DNA of 64,000 bases from Enterobacter sp. RHBSTW-00994 (GTDB lineage: Bacteria > Pseudomonadota > Gammaproteobacteria > Enterobacterales > Enterobacteriaceae): NCBI RefSeq assembly GCF_013782625.1, contig NZ_CP056199.1, positions 3,056,588 through 3,120,587 on the forward strand. The letters run 5' to 3'. Both the position numbers and the translations under genes were made by a program. The notes below the pieces were generated by a model. The model saw only the letters and a program-made list of their open reading frames with translations, did no database searches and was not told the DNA's origin. Below are positions 21,545 to 31,900 of this stretch, piece after piece; the stretch's first letter is position 1, and each line of letters begins with the position of its first letter.

Positions 21545-21988
21545 TTATCCCTGCTGAACGTTCAGTGCCTGCGCCCACTGACGGGCAGACTGGTCAAGTA
21601 AGGTGTATACCGCCTCAAATGCCTCACGGCTCTTGCGATACGGATCGGGAATTTCGCGTTCATTATCCCAGTGACCAAACAGCATCACTTTGCCGCGCAT
21701 TTCAGGCGCAATGTCGCACAGCGCGTGAATGTGGCGTTTTTCCATCGCGAGGATCAGGTCATACTCTCGACACATACGCCCGGAGACCTGGCGTGCACAA
21801 TGTCCATCAAGTGAAACATCATGTGAGGCTGCGACACTTTTCGCGCGCTCATCAGCCCCTTTACCCACAAGTGCCCCAAGCCCAGCTGAGTCGACCGTAA
21901 TCGCGGGTTGATAGCTTCTCAGCAGCCGCTCGGCCGTAGGGGAACGGCAAATGTTCCCCACGCATACCACCAGAATTTTGTTAAACAT
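21545..21988 (-). CDS. wzb: Wzb, low-molecular-weight protein tyrosine phosphatase
   Basis: 147 residues. The phosphatase P-loop C-x5-R is at Cys9-Arg15 (CVGNICR-SPTAE) and the general acid lies in DPYR near residue 115. It dephosphorylates the tyrosine cluster of Wzc. It sits between wza and wzc, six bases after wza. Confidence 0.97.
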   Translation of the reverse strand: MFNKILVVCVGNICRSPTAERLLRSYQPAITVDSAGLGALVGKGADERAKSVAASHDVSLDGHCARQVSGRMCREYDLILAMEKRHIHALCDIAPEMRGKVMLFGHWDNEREIPDPYRKSREAFEAVYTLLDQSARQWAQALNVQQG

Positions 21989-21994
21989 TGCGGA

Positions 21995-23134
21995 TTACCA
22001 GGTGTGAATGTCGCGCGCCGTATCCGTCATGTAGCGAACGCCACTGATGGTTGGCAGCAACTGGTTGATCAGGCGATTCCAGCGAGCAACAGGCGCGGTC
22101 GTCACATACACCACATCGTAAGGCTGAAGGCGGAACTCAGTAGCCATAACCAGCGAGGTCGCATCCGACATATCCAGCTGGTAGATATTGGCAATTTTAC
22201 CTTTCGCACTGCCCTCACCTTTCAGCGGACGGATAACGAAGATCCCACTGGCATTAGAGGAGGTCAGATCGATACCTTCTGCATTGCCCAGCGCTTCGGT
22301 CAGCGTCATACCGCTGAAGTCCATTTTGAGCGTGCTCTGTTTCTTCACTTCGCCCATCACGAACACTTTCAGATCATCATTGCGTGGCACATACAGGATG
22401 TCGCCAGGATAAAGCAGTCGGTTCTGGCTCAGATCGCCGTTTTGCATCAACGCCTGAAGCGAAATACGTTGTTCTTTTCCGTTGTGGGTCAGCACAACAT
22501 TTCGCCAGTCGGCAGCATCCGTTAAACCGCCTGCAGCATTGATAGCATCCAGTACCGTCAGTGGGACGTTGCTGATCGCCTGCTGACCAGATTTGTTGAC
22601 CTGACCTGAGATGTAGGCTTTTTGCGAACGGAACGCGGCGATATTAACGTCCACCTGCGGGTCAGCGATGTACTGCGCTAAGCGGCCGGTAATATCACTA
22701 CGAATTTCGGCCAGCGTTTTCCCGACGACGTGCACTTTCCCGATGTAGGGATAGAACATTGTGCCATCCGGTTGTACCCAGTTGCCGGTATCACTGGAGC
22801 TACGATATTGCCCCGCTGGTGTAGTCAATTCTGGGTGATCCCAGACTGTGACGTTAATGACATCACCGGGCCCGACGCGGTACTGATAAGACGCAATCTC
22901 CTGGTCCAGAGAAGTATTTGGTTGTGCCACGTTTGGTCGTGGGCGTAACTGCTCCACAAGGCGAGGGGTCAGTGGATAAACATTCACCATTCGATCAAGG
23001 TCAAAATCAGCGTCCTGCTGCTTGATCACATCCTTGCCCATGGTGGACATATTGCTGCCGGGAAAAACCGTGCAACCACTCATCAAGATCACAGACACCA
23101 ATAATGGCATCAACTTCAGTTTGGATTTCATCAT
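21995..23134 (-). CDS. wza: Wza, outer membrane polysaccharide export lipoprotein
   Basis: 379 residues. A lipoprotein signal peptide ends LMSGC, with Cys21 the predicted lipid attachment site. The polysaccharide-export domain follows ([19 protein letters not shown]), then SLBB-type domains and a C-terminal helix ending near [16 protein letters not shown], which in E. coli forms the outer membrane barrel. It is the first gene of the operon, behind a leader of several hundred bases with JUMPstart/ops. Confidence 0.97.
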   Translation of the reverse strand: MMKSKLKLMPLLVSVILMSGCTVFPGSNMSTMGKDVIKQQDADFDLDRMVNVYPLTPRLVEQLRPRPNVAQPNTSLDQEIASYQYRVGPGDVINVTVWDHPELTTPAGQYRSSSDTGNWVQPDGTMFYPYIGKVHVVGKTLAEIRSDITGRLAQYIADPQVDVNIAAFRSQKAYISGQVNKSGQQAISNVPLTVLDAINAAGGLTDAADWRNVVLTHNGKEQRISLQALMQNGDLSQNRLLYPGDILYVPRNDDLKVFVMGEVKKQSTLKMDFSGMTLTEALGNAEGIDLTSSNASGIFVIRPLKGEGSAKGKIANIYQLDMSDATSLVMATEFRLQPYDVVYVTTAPVARWNRLINQLLPTISGVRYMTDTARDIHTW

Positions 23135-23312
23135 TGATTATTTATCACTTTGGCAGAGTAATTATCCCGTGCAATTTAAATACGTGCGAATCAAAACAGC
23201 ATTAAGAATGCAGCTAAACAAATAAAAATATAACTGGCATCACTCCTAAAAAAACATTATTTAATCATTCGCTGTTGACAGAATAATCAAGACCAATTAA
23301 TACACACTCAGG

Positions 23313-23351
23313 CACGCTACCGCCCTTGGCTTGCAGCTACCAATGTACTGA
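23313..23351 (-). promoter_or_regulatory. JUMPstart sequence with ops element (RfaH recruitment)
   Basis: On the minus strand this 39-base segment reads like the JUMPstart consensus and ends with the ops core GGCGGTAGCGTG (23313-23324). It lies about 180 bases before the wza start, in the transcribed leader. RfaH is recruited at ops to the paused polymerase and suppresses termination over long polysaccharide operons. It fits a 22-kb operon with an internal hairpin. Confidence 0.92.
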
Positions 23352-23485
23352 CTAAACAATTAGTTATGACAGGAAATCATGTGAAGCTGGTTTTTATTGA
23401 AATAGAGAAAGCATTCATAACACCCAGCCGAAATTACATGACAACGCGAAAGCGGCACGATGGTTAGTAATGGAAGATTTAACGT

Positions 23486-23491
23486 TTTATA
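23486..23491 (-). promoter_or_regulatory. Candidate colanic acid operon promoter -10
   Basis: On the minus strand TATAAA lies 16 bases downstream of a weak -35 (TTAGCT). It is upstream of JUMPstart and downstream of both RcsAB-like boxes, the order expected for an activator-dependent promoter. The weak -35 fits activation by RcsAB. Confidence 0.4.
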
Positions 23492-23555
23492 CTATTAATG
23501 TTGTAACAGCTAACCCCAAAGCAGGCAAGGCAAGCGGGTTGCGAATATGGTTTTT

Positions 23556-23569
23556 TAAGAATTTGTTTA
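23556..23569 (-). promoter_or_regulatory. Second RcsAB-box-like copy
   Basis: On the minus strand TAAACAAATTCTTA, differing at one base from the copy at 23588-23601 and 32 bases closer to the promoter (three helical turns). Known RcsAB targets usually show one box, so this could be an extra site or a decaying duplicate. Confidence 0.45.
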
Positions 23570-23587
23570 GAAACACACACACTACTT

Positions 23588-23601
23588 TAAGAATTTCTTT
23601 A
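23588..23601 (-). promoter_or_regulatory. RcsAB box upstream of wza
   Basis: On the minus strand TAAAGAAATTCTTA matches the RcsAB box consensus TAAGAATATTCCTA at about ten of 14 positions. It lies about 455-465 bases before the wza start, similar to its place in E. coli. It would bind the RcsA-RcsB heterodimer and induce the operon under envelope stress. Confidence 0.65.
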
Positions 23602-23822
23602 TATTGACATCTGTGCCAGGTAATACTTTTAGTGCGATATTTCTTAATTAACGCATATTTAATAAAAAAAGATTCTCCTTATTGAATTAAATCTATTCTC
23701 CGCTAGCGATATTATTTCCACCATTATTGAGAGAAATCTCATGCTGTTATTGCAATTTTCGCCAGCTTTATCCATGATCGAAGTGTGACATTGGTCATAT
23801 GACAGAAGGTATTGCTATTACT

Positions 23823-25406
23823 ATGGAATGGATTGCCGATCCATCAATCTGGGCCGGGCTGGTTACGCTGGTCGTTATCGAATTAGTCCTCGGTATTGAT
23901 AATCTTGTCTTTATTGCCATCCTCGCCGAAAAATTACCCCCCTCGCAGCGCGACCGCGCACGCGTCACGGGCTTACTGCTGGCGATGGGGATGCGTTTGC
24001 TGTTGCTGGCCTCTATTTCCTGGCTGGTTACCCTCACCAAGCCGCTGATCACCTTTCATAGCCTGAGCTTCAGCGCCCGTGATCTGATCATGCTGTTCGG
24101 AGGATTGTTCCTGCTGTTTAAAGCAACAGTAGAGCTTAACGAGCGGCTGGAAGGGAAAGACAGCGAAAATCCGACTCAGCGCCGGGGGGCGAAGTTTTGG
24201 CCCGTCGTCGCACAAATTGTGGTTCTGGATGCTGTATTTTCTCTCGATTCAGTGATCACTGCTGTCGGTATGGTTGACCATCTGGCGGTAATGATGGCAG
24301 CGGTTATTATCGCCATTACGTTGATGGTCATGGCCAGCAAAGCGCTCACTCGCTTTGTGAATAGCCATCCCACTATCGTTATTTTGTGTCTCAGCTTCCT
24401 GCTGATGATTGGCTTTAGCCTGGTGGCAGACGGTTTTGGTTTCCATATACCGAAGGGATACCTCTACGCTGCCATTGGTTTCTCCGTCATCATCGAGTCG
24501 CTTAACCAGCTTGCCATTTTCAACCGACGCCGTTTCTTGTCCGCAAACCAAAGCTTGCGCCAACGCACCGCAGACACAGTAATGCGACTGCTTAGCGGAC
24601 AAAAAGAAGACGCGGAGCTGGACGCTGAATCAGCCTCCCTTCTCGCCGATCACGATGACAACCAGATATTCAACCCGCAGGAACGGCTGATGATTGAGCG
24701 TGTACTCAACCTCAACCAGCGCTCTGTCAGCAGCATCATGACGTCACGCCATGATATTGAGCATATTGATTTGAATGCACCGGAGTCGCAAATCCGCGCA
24801 TTGTTGGATAAAAACCAGCATACCCGCGTGGTCGTCACAGGGGGGGAAGAGGATGACGATCTACTTGGCGTAGTCCATGTTATTGACCTGCTGCAACAGC
24901 AACTTCGCGGTGAGCCACTCGATCTCCGTGCGCTGGTTCGCCAGCCCCTGGTGTTCCCCGAGACGTTACAATTGCTCTCTGCGCTGGAGCAGTTCCGTAA
25001 TGCGCGCACCCACTTCGCCTTTGTAGTGGATGAATTTGGTTCAGTCGAGGGGCTGGTCACGCTCAGTGATGTGATGGAAACCATCGCGGGCAATCTTCCT
25101 AACGAAGTTGATGAGATCGATGCACGCCATGATATCCAGAAAAATGCGGACGGCTCATGGACGGCTAATGGTCATATGCCGCTTGAAGATTTGGTGCAGT
25201 ATGTTCCACTACCACTGGATGAAAAACGTGAATACCACACCATCGCGGGTTTACTGATGGAAAATCTGCAACGTATTCCAAAGCCAGGGGAAGAGGTACA
25301 GGTGGGGGATTATCTGTTAAAAACGCTACAGGTAGAGAGCCATCGGGTCCAGAAAGTGCAGCTTATACCACTGCATGAAGAGGATGAACTGGATTACGAG
25401 GTCTAG
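23823..25406 (+). CDS. yegH: YegH, TerC-family membrane protein with CBS and CorC/HlyC domains
   Basis: 527 residues from the ATG at 23823 ([20 protein letters not shown]), the length of E. coli YegH; an in-frame ATG eight codons upstream is possible but not conserved. Domains in order: TerC-like integral membrane domain (about 1-235, several hydrophobic segments with buried acidic residues such as [11 protein letters not shown]), two CBS domains (about 305-430), and a CorC/HlyC C-terminal domain. The arrangement suggests a metal-ion or envelope-linked exporter; the substrate is unknown. It is transcribed divergently from wza and convergently with asmA. Confidence 0.93.
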   Translation: MEWIADPSIWAGLVTLVVIELVLGIDNLVFIAILAEKLPPSQRDRARVTGLLLAMGMRLLLLASISWLVTLTKPLITFHSLSFSARDLIMLFGGLFLLFKATVELNERLEGKDSENPTQRRGAKFWPVVAQIVVLDAVFSLDSVITAVGMVDHLAVMMAAVIIAITLMVMASKALTRFVNSHPTIVILCLSFLLMIGFSLVADGFGFHIPKGYLYAAIGFSVIIESLNQLAIFNRRRFLSANQSLRQRTADTVMRLLSGQKEDAELDAESASLLADHDDNQIFNPQERLMIERVLNLNQRSVSSIMTSRHDIEHIDLNAPESQIRALLDKNQHTRVVVTGGEEDDDLLGVVHVIDLLQQQLRGEPLDLRALVRQPLVFPETLQLLSALEQFRNARTHFAFVVDEFGSVEGLVTLSDVMETIAGNLPNEVDEIDARHDIQKNADGSWTANGHMPLEDLVQYVPLPLDEKREYHTIAGLLMENLQRIPKPGEEVQVGDYLLKTLQVESHRVQKVQLIPLHEEDELDYEV

Positions 25407-25410
25407 TTTT

Positions 25411-25435
25411 AGCCCTCTCCCTTTGGGAGAGGGCT
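25411..25435. repeat. Perfect palindromic repeat between yegH and asmA
   Basis: AGCCCTCTCCC-TTT-GGGAGAGGGCT, 11-base arms with a 3-base loop, in the 34-base gap between the convergent yegH and asmA ends. It can form a hairpin in both transcripts, so it may serve as a two-way transcript end or stability element. It shares the core CCCTCTCCC-N3-GGGAGAGGG with 55898-55918. Confidence 0.7.
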
Positions 25436-25440
25436 ATCCA

Positions 25441-27291
25441 TTACAACTTGTTGAGAAGCTTCTTCACATCCTTCCCACTCTGCGAATCTTTATTGCGATC
25501 CGCCCAGTCGTTCAGCCGACGTTTCGCTTCATCCTGCAAATGTTTACGCAGAATCTGATCCACCTGAAGGCTATAATTCAGCGCCTGCCACTTACCATAA
25601 ACATTCAGCGGAATCGGCGTCTCTTTCAGGAAATCAACCAACTTACTTTCGCCTTCCCAGCCAGCCAGCACGCGCACGTTAAAGCGGGTATCAGCGGTCT
25701 CTTTCACCAGGTCAAGCGACCCAACACCGGTCAATGAAAGCAATGAGGACGATCCTTGCATGCCATCCAGTGAAAGCTGTCCGCTATCCAGCGTTAAATC
25801 ACTGGTAAAGGTGTCCAGACGGGTTGCATTATCGTAATTCTCTTTCGCGGTGACATTGCTGCTACGCTCAACGGCCTGCTGAACCAGTTGCTGGAAGTTA
25901 AGCCCTTCCATACGAGTGTCTGTCAGTTCAACGTGTGCCTGCCCTTGCCAGTCACGGCGGAAGGCTTCAGCATCGATCTTCGTTCCTGAGAAATCCCCTG
26001 CTAATGTCAGTTGGCCTGTCATCGAAATAGGGTAATTAAACGCGTTCAGGATTGTGCCAATTTCAACATTGTCGAGGCGAGGCTGGAATTCAGCACTGGC
26101 GGCAGACGTGCGTACATCCAGTGTGCCTGGCAGCGATACGTGTCCGGCCCCCATTTTTCCGCTTAGCTCGGAGATCACTAACAGGCCATTGTGGTTGAAC
26201 ATCTGGCTACTGACATCGGTAAAATCAATACCGCGCCAGCGCACGCTATTCGCCTTCAGTAAAATATCGGCGGTAAAACCGCGCAAACCATTATATTCAG
26301 GCTTTTCAATATTTGATGAAATAACCGGACGCGTCTGTTTCACTGCAACCTGGCCTGACTGAGAAGGTGCACTGTCAGGAGTACTGACCGTTTCAGCGGC
26401 CAGCAGATTTTCCAGGTTCAGTTTATCAAACTGCAGGTTGAAGACCCATTTCGGCTTATCGGCAAGAGAGACACTCGCCTGCCCTTTCAGCGCACTGTCG
26501 TTGGCCTGCAGATTAAGATTATCCAGTTCCAGCTGTTTTTGCTCTTCACGCCACACGGCCTGCAACGTACCTTCACCAGTAATGCCCTGAACAGGAAGGT
26601 CAGCGCCCGTCAGTTGCCAGTTAAGCTGCTGAATATCGGCCGTCAACTGATGCGGATAATCAGAGGCGTTCACATTCGCGTTCAGTGATAACGTCAGGTC
26701 TCGCTGATCGCGGTTTACCCGGCCTGAGAAATCAATCGTGGCACGATGATGAGCATCCTGTTCCATCTTCAGATTGATATTGCGTACCGTAACCTGCTCG
26801 TCATCCTCATGCTGGAATACCAGCACGCTGTCGGCGACCTTCAGGCTGCCAATATCAAACGACCAGCCGGTATCTGACGGTTCATCAGGCAAGGTATTTT
26901 CGCGCGGCGCAACTGGCGAACCTGCTTTACGAACAGCTTCCGTTTGCGGTGTAAGCTGAATCACCGCCCCTTTCAGCATCACCTGTTGCACCTGTAACTG
27001 ATGTGAAAATAGCGGGATAAGAGCGACATCCAGTCGCATATTATCTGCTGCCACAAGCGGAGCCGACGCCCCTGGTGCAGTTAATGACATACGGCCAGAA
27101 AGAATGCTGAGTTGTGGCCAGACATGCCAGCGCAATGCACCGTCAAGCTTCAGTTGATATCCGCTTCGTGCCTCAACCTGGCGCACCATATAAGCGCGGA
27201 AATCATTCGGGTTAACCAGCAGAACCAACGCCGAAAGGCCAGCAACCAGCACCACCAGCAAAATCATCAGCGTTGTCAGAACTCTTCTCAT
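25441..27291 (-). CDS. asmA: AsmA, inner-membrane-anchored envelope protein
   Basis: 616 residues (E. coli 617). A single N-terminal membrane anchor (VLTTLMILLVVLVAGLSALV) precedes a large periplasmic part rich in short beta strands, typical of AsmA-like lipid-transport (bridge-like) proteins. It affects outer membrane protein and phospholipid/LPS balance. It lies downstream of dcd in the same orientation with a 34-base gap. Confidence 0.95.
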   Translation of the reverse strand: MRRVLTTLMILLVVLVAGLSALVLLVNPNDFRAYMVRQVEARSGYQLKLDGALRWHVWPQLSILSGRMSLTAPGASAPLVAADNMRLDVALIPLFSHQLQVQQVMLKGAVIQLTPQTEAVRKAGSPVAPRENTLPDEPSDTGWSFDIGSLKVADSVLVFQHEDDEQVTVRNINLKMEQDAHHRATIDFSGRVNRDQRDLTLSLNANVNASDYPHQLTADIQQLNWQLTGADLPVQGITGEGTLQAVWREEQKQLELDNLNLQANDSALKGQASVSLADKPKWVFNLQFDKLNLENLLAAETVSTPDSAPSQSGQVAVKQTRPVISSNIEKPEYNGLRGFTADILLKANSVRWRGIDFTDVSSQMFNHNGLLVISELSGKMGAGHVSLPGTLDVRTSAASAEFQPRLDNVEIGTILNAFNYPISMTGQLTLAGDFSGTKIDAEAFRRDWQGQAHVELTDTRMEGLNFQQLVQQAVERSSNVTAKENYDNATRLDTFTSDLTLDSGQLSLDGMQGSSSLLSLTGVGSLDLVKETADTRFNVRVLAGWEGESKLVDFLKETPIPLNVYGKWQALNYSLQVDQILRKHLQDEAKRRLNDWADRNKDSQSGKDVKKLLNKL

Positions 27292-27325
27292 GGCATCCTC
27301 AGTGAACCGACCCTAAAGGGTAAAC

Positions 27326-27907
27326 TCAGTCTTTATCAATACGGCTGGCGACTGCACCTTGCTGGTCGCGGTATTTTGCATCCTGACGACGATTATAAGG
27401 ACGTGCCGCCGGGCCAGAAAGAGGCTCGAAGCTCAGCGCGCCAATCATCATCCCTGGACGCAAGGCCAGCGGTAATTTACCAGCGTTGAAAAATTCCAGC
27501 ACGATTTTACCTGACCAGCCAGGATCGATACGGTGAGCCGTTACATGGACCATTAAGCCTAGACGGGCAAGCGACGAACGGCCATCAAGCCAGCCGACCA
27601 GATCCGCAGGCAACGTTACTGATTCAAACGTTACCGCCAGTGCCAACTCGCCGGGATGAAGATAGAAAGCTTCGCCCTCGGCGATGACAATTTCATCACT
27701 CATCACGCGATCGAGCGCGGCACTGACCTCATCCTTCGGGCCACTCAGATCGATAAATGGTGCGGTATGACCGCTGAAAGTACGGAATTTATTCCCCAGA
27801 CGCACATCAACAGTGACGCCGTTGATACGTTCAACGGGTGGACGAGGCGTAATCGACAGACGGCCCTCATCCAGCCAGGCTTCTATATCTTGATCACAAA
27901 GACGCAT
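27326..27907 (-). CDS. dcd: Dcd, dCTP deaminase
   Basis: 193 residues, opening [20 protein letters not shown]. The family core is visible ([24 protein letters not shown] followed by KIVLEFFN, which carries the catalytic glutamate). It deaminates dCTP to dUTP for dTTP synthesis. It is downstream of udk, 92 bases from its stop, with a hairpin between. Confidence 0.97.
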   Translation of the reverse strand: MRLCDQDIEAWLDEGRLSITPRPPVERINGVTVDVRLGNKFRTFSGHTAPFIDLSGPKDEVSAALDRVMSDEIVIAEGEAFYLHPGELALAVTFESVTLPADLVGWLDGRSSLARLGLMVHVTAHRIDPGWSGKIVLEFFNAGKLPLALRPGMMIGALSFEPLSGPAARPYNRRQDAKYRDQQGAVASRIDKD

Positions 27908-27933
27908 GGCACTTTCTCCTTTCGTGCAGCAAT

Positions 27934-27958
27934 CCCTGAAGCCGGAAGAGCTTCAGGG
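27934..27958 (-). repeat. Hairpin between udk and dcd
   Basis: Nine-base perfect arms (CCCTGAAGC and GCTTCAGGG) around a seven-base loop, in the 91-base gap between udk and dcd. No T-run follows in the transcript direction, so simple termination is unlikely. A processing or stability role inside a shared udk-dcd transcript is more plausible. Confidence 0.5.
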
Positions 27959-27998
27959 CAAACCAGGTTATCTCTGAACGGTACACAATTCGCGCGAT

Positions 27999-28640
27999 TT
28001 ATTCAAAAAACTGACTGATTTTCGCTTTTAAGATATCAATGGCGATGCGGTTTTTACCTCCGCGAGGCACGATAATATCGGCGTATTGTTTGGACGGTTC
28101 AATAAATTGCAGGAACATTGGGCGGACGGTTTTTTGATACTGGGCCATCACGGAATCCATCGAACGACCGCGCTCGTTGACATCACGTTTGATGCGACGC
28201 ATCAGGCAGATATCCAGCGGCGTATCGACGAAAATGGAGAAGTTCATCGATTCACGCAGTCGCGCGTCGGTAAGAAGCAGAATGCCCTCAAGAATAATGA
28301 CCTTTTTCGGCTCAATACGGACCGTTTCTGTTGTGCGGGTATGTTCTACATAGCTATAGACAGGCAATTCGACCGCTTTGCCGCTTTTGAGCGCTTCTAA
28401 ATGCTGGAACAACAGGCTGTGGTCCATTGCATTCGGATGGTCATAATTGGTTTTAACACGCTCTTCCATCGAAAGATGCGATTGATCTTTGTAATAGCTA
28501 TCTTCGGGAATGACACCGATGTGCTCATCACCAACTTGTTCACGCAGTTCGCGATAAAGCGTACTGGCAATAAGACTTTTACCTGAAGCCGATGCGCCGG
28601 CAATGCCGATAATGACGCACTGATGAGACTTATCAGTCAT
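27999..28640 (-). CDS. udk: Udk, uridine kinase
   Basis: 213 residues from the ATG at 28640 ([20 protein letters not shown]), the conserved start; the extra 42 codons upstream lack family similarity. The Walker A loop is GASASGKS (residues 15-22). It phosphorylates uridine and cytidine for pyrimidine salvage. Upstream is dgcE, divergent. Confidence 0.97.
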   Translation of the reverse strand: MTDKSHQCVIIGIAGASASGKSLIASTLYRELREQVGDEHIGVIPEDSYYKDQSHLSMEERVKTNYDHPNAMDHSLLFQHLEALKSGKAVELPVYSYVEHTRTTETVRIEPKKVIILEGILLLTDARLRESMNFSIFVDTPLDICLMRRIKRDVNERGRSMDSVMAQYQKTVRPMFLQFIEPSKQYADIIVPRGGKNRIAIDILKAKISQFFE

Positions 28641-28983
28641 AAATTTAGCGACCTGATTAACCTGGATGTTAAGGAAGGACGACGCCGTAGCGTCAAACGC
28701 GGCAATTATAGGGATTTCGGGGGCGTGATACCAGTCGAATGCGCAGGTAATGCGAGAGAGCATCAAAAGCGTTTTTTCCTTCCCTTAGGTAAATTTAAAT
28801 GCCCACTTTTTCAGCGTTTAACATGAATTTTTTGCAGAGTAACTATTTAATAAGTCTATGATGTCAAATTATCAGCAGTCGGCATATGAATTGTAAATTG
28901 TTTGTACTAGCATAAACCAAATTCGTAAATTCACTCGTCCGGACCTGGCTCCCGACGGCCTGGCGACCCTGGATAAAGCGGTA
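28641..28983. other. udk-dgcE divergent intergenic region
   Basis: 343 bases without a gene. It must hold the udk promoter (minus) and the dgcE promoter (plus). The dgcE-proximal part is A/T-rich (28855-28935), with TGTACTAGCAT near 28904 as a possible extended -10. This is followed by a C/G-rich run (28937-28970) directly before the dgcE start. No riboswitch or RNA gene was recognised. Confidence 0.5.
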
Positions 28984-31900
28984 ATGAATAAACAATACCA
29001 GCGGGTTTTGATTACCACCCCACATCCTTTACTGCGACTTGTCTGTCTGGGCCTGGTCACCTTCATCTTTACCTTATTCTCGCTGGAGCTGACCCGCTTT
29101 GGAACGCTCCTGGCGCCTTTATGGTTCCCCACCTCTATTATGATGGTGGCGTTTTATCGCCACGCCGGAAAGATGTGGCCCGGTATCGCACTGGCCTGCA
29201 CCTTAGGTAATATTTCTGCCTCATGGCTGCTTTTTTCCTGGGACGCGATCAGTTTCGTCTATACCCTGATTAATGTTGTCGAGGCCTGTATTGGCGCAGT
29301 GATGCTACGAAAACTGCTTCCCTGGTATAATCCGCTCCAGAATCTTAATGACTGGATCCGGCTGGCTCTCGGTAGTGCTCTGATTCCTCCGTTGATCGGG
29401 GGGATACTGGTTCATTTTCTGGTTCCCACAGCCGAACCCCTTCGCAATTTTCTGGTCTGGGTGCTTTCGGAATCCATCGGCGCATTGGCACTGGTCCCCT
29501 TAGGCCTTCTGTTTAAACCACACTACCTGCTGCGTCATCGAAACCCGCAGTTACTGCTGGAAACCCTCCTGACAATGGCAGTAACACTTGCCCTTTGTTG
29601 GGTTGCAATTACCTGGCTACCCTGGCCGTTTACCTGTGTGATCGTCTTGCTTATGTGGAGCGCGGTACGCCTGCCTCGCATGGAAGCCTTTCTGGTGTTT
29701 TTAGTCACCGTGATGATGGTTTCCCTGATGATGGCGCAAAACCCCATCCCAATGGCAACCCAAAACTCCGGTGCAATGCTCAATGCCCCCTGGCTACCTT
29801 TCCTGATGATGCTATTGCCCGCCAACGTCATGACCATGGTGATGTATGCGTTTAGGGCCGAACGAAAGCATATCACCGAGAGCGAAGAACGTTTTCGTAA
29901 TGCCATGGAGTATTCCGCCATTGGCATGGCACTGGTGGGGATCGAGGGACAATGGCTGCAGGCAAACAAGGCGCTGTGTAATTTCCTCGGCTACAGCCAG
30001 GCGGAACTGCAATCTCTCACCTTCCAGCAACTCACCTGGCCGGAGGATTTAAACTCCGACCTTGAGCAACTGGAGCAGTTAGTTAACGGTGATATCAACA
30101 CCTACACCCTGGAGAAGCGTTACTACAACCGCAGCGGAGAAGTGGTTTGGGCGCTTCTCGCCGTATCAGTAGTCCGCCACGCTGACGGGACACCGCTCTA
30201 TTTTATCGCCCAGATTGAAGACATTAATGACCTGAAACAAACCGAATGGGTCAATAAGCGTCTGATGGAGCGTATTACGCTTGCCAACGAAGCCGGTGGT
30301 ATTGGGATCTGGGAGTGGGACCTTGAGCCCGATATCATCAGTTGGGACAAACGGATGTTCGAGCTGTACGAAATTCCGCCGCACATCAAACCCACATGGC
30401 AGCTCTGGCATGAAGCCATGCTGCCGGAAGATCGCGATCATGCCGAAAAGGTGATCCGTGACTCGCTGATGGCGAGGCTACCGTTTAAGCTTGAGTTCCG
30501 TATTCGCGTGAAAGAGGGTGTACGCCATATTCGCTCCCTGGCAAACCGGGTTCTGAACAAACAGGGAGAAGTTGAACGTCTCCTTGGCATTAACATGGAC
30601 ATGACCGAGGTTAAACAGCTTAACGAGGCGCTGTTCCAGGAAAAAGAGCGGCTGCACATTACCCTCGACTCCATCGGCGAGGCGGTGCTGTGTACAGACA
30701 TCGACATGAACGTCACCTTTATGAACCCGGTCGCGGAGAAAATGAGCGGCTGGGTGCAAACGGAAGCCATGGGGCAGCCCATCCTGAAGGTGTTACATAT
30801 TACCTTTGGTGACAATGGCCCACTGATGGAAAACATTCACAGTGGCGATATGTCTCGCTCTGACATCGAACAGGATGTTGTTCTTAACTGCCGTAGTGGT
30901 GGCAGTTATGATATTCATTACAGCATTACGCCTCTCAGTACGCTTGATGGGCAAAACATCGGTTCCGTGCTGGTAATTCAGGATGTCACCGAATCGCGCA
31001 AAATGCTGCGCCAGTTAAGCTACAGCGCGTCTCATGATGCCCTCACCCATCTTGCAAACCGCGTGAGTTTTGAAAACCATCTAAAACGCCTGCTGCAAAC
31101 GGTGCAAGAGACACGCCAGCGCCATGCTCTGGTGTTTATCGATTTGGATCGTTTCAAAGCCGTCAACGACACCGCAGGACACGCCGCAGGTGATGCCCTG
31201 CTCCGCGAACTTTCGTCGTTAATGCTAACAATGCTACGTTCAAGCGATGTACTTGCTCGCCTGGGGGGTGACGAATTTGGGCTGCTTTTACCTGACTGTA
31301 ATGTCGAAAGCGCACGCTATATTGCGGGTCGCCTGATTCATTCCATCAACAATTATCATTTTATGTGGGAAGGCCGTCTGCACCGTATCGGCGCCAGTGC
31401 GGGTATCACGCTGATTGACGAGAATAATTACCAGGCAGCCGAAGTCATGTCGCAGGCAGATATCGCCTGCTATGCCTCTAAAAATAATGGACGCGGCATT
31501 GTCACCGTTTACGAACCCCAGCAGGAAAGGATCCACAGTACCCGCAGCATGATGTCACTGGATGAGCAGTGGCACATGATCAAAGACAATCACCTGCTGA
31601 TGATTGCCCGCAGCGTTGCCTCTCCGCGCATTCCTGAAAGCTGTAATTTCTGGCTTATCTCACTGCGTCTGTGGACCAGTCAGGGTGAGGTGCAGGAGGA
31701 GCAGGCTTTTCGTTCCGGGCTGGCAGAATCTGAACTGCTGCATGCACTCGACAGACGTATTTTCAGTGAGTTCTTCCGCGCTTACGCCACTCAGGTTGCC
31801 AGCAAGGGAATGGGTGTGGCGCTGCCGCTCTCTGAAGCCGGGTTATCGAGTGTCACTCTGGTCGATGAACTGCTCGACATGCTCGAGAAAGGCGCCCTGC

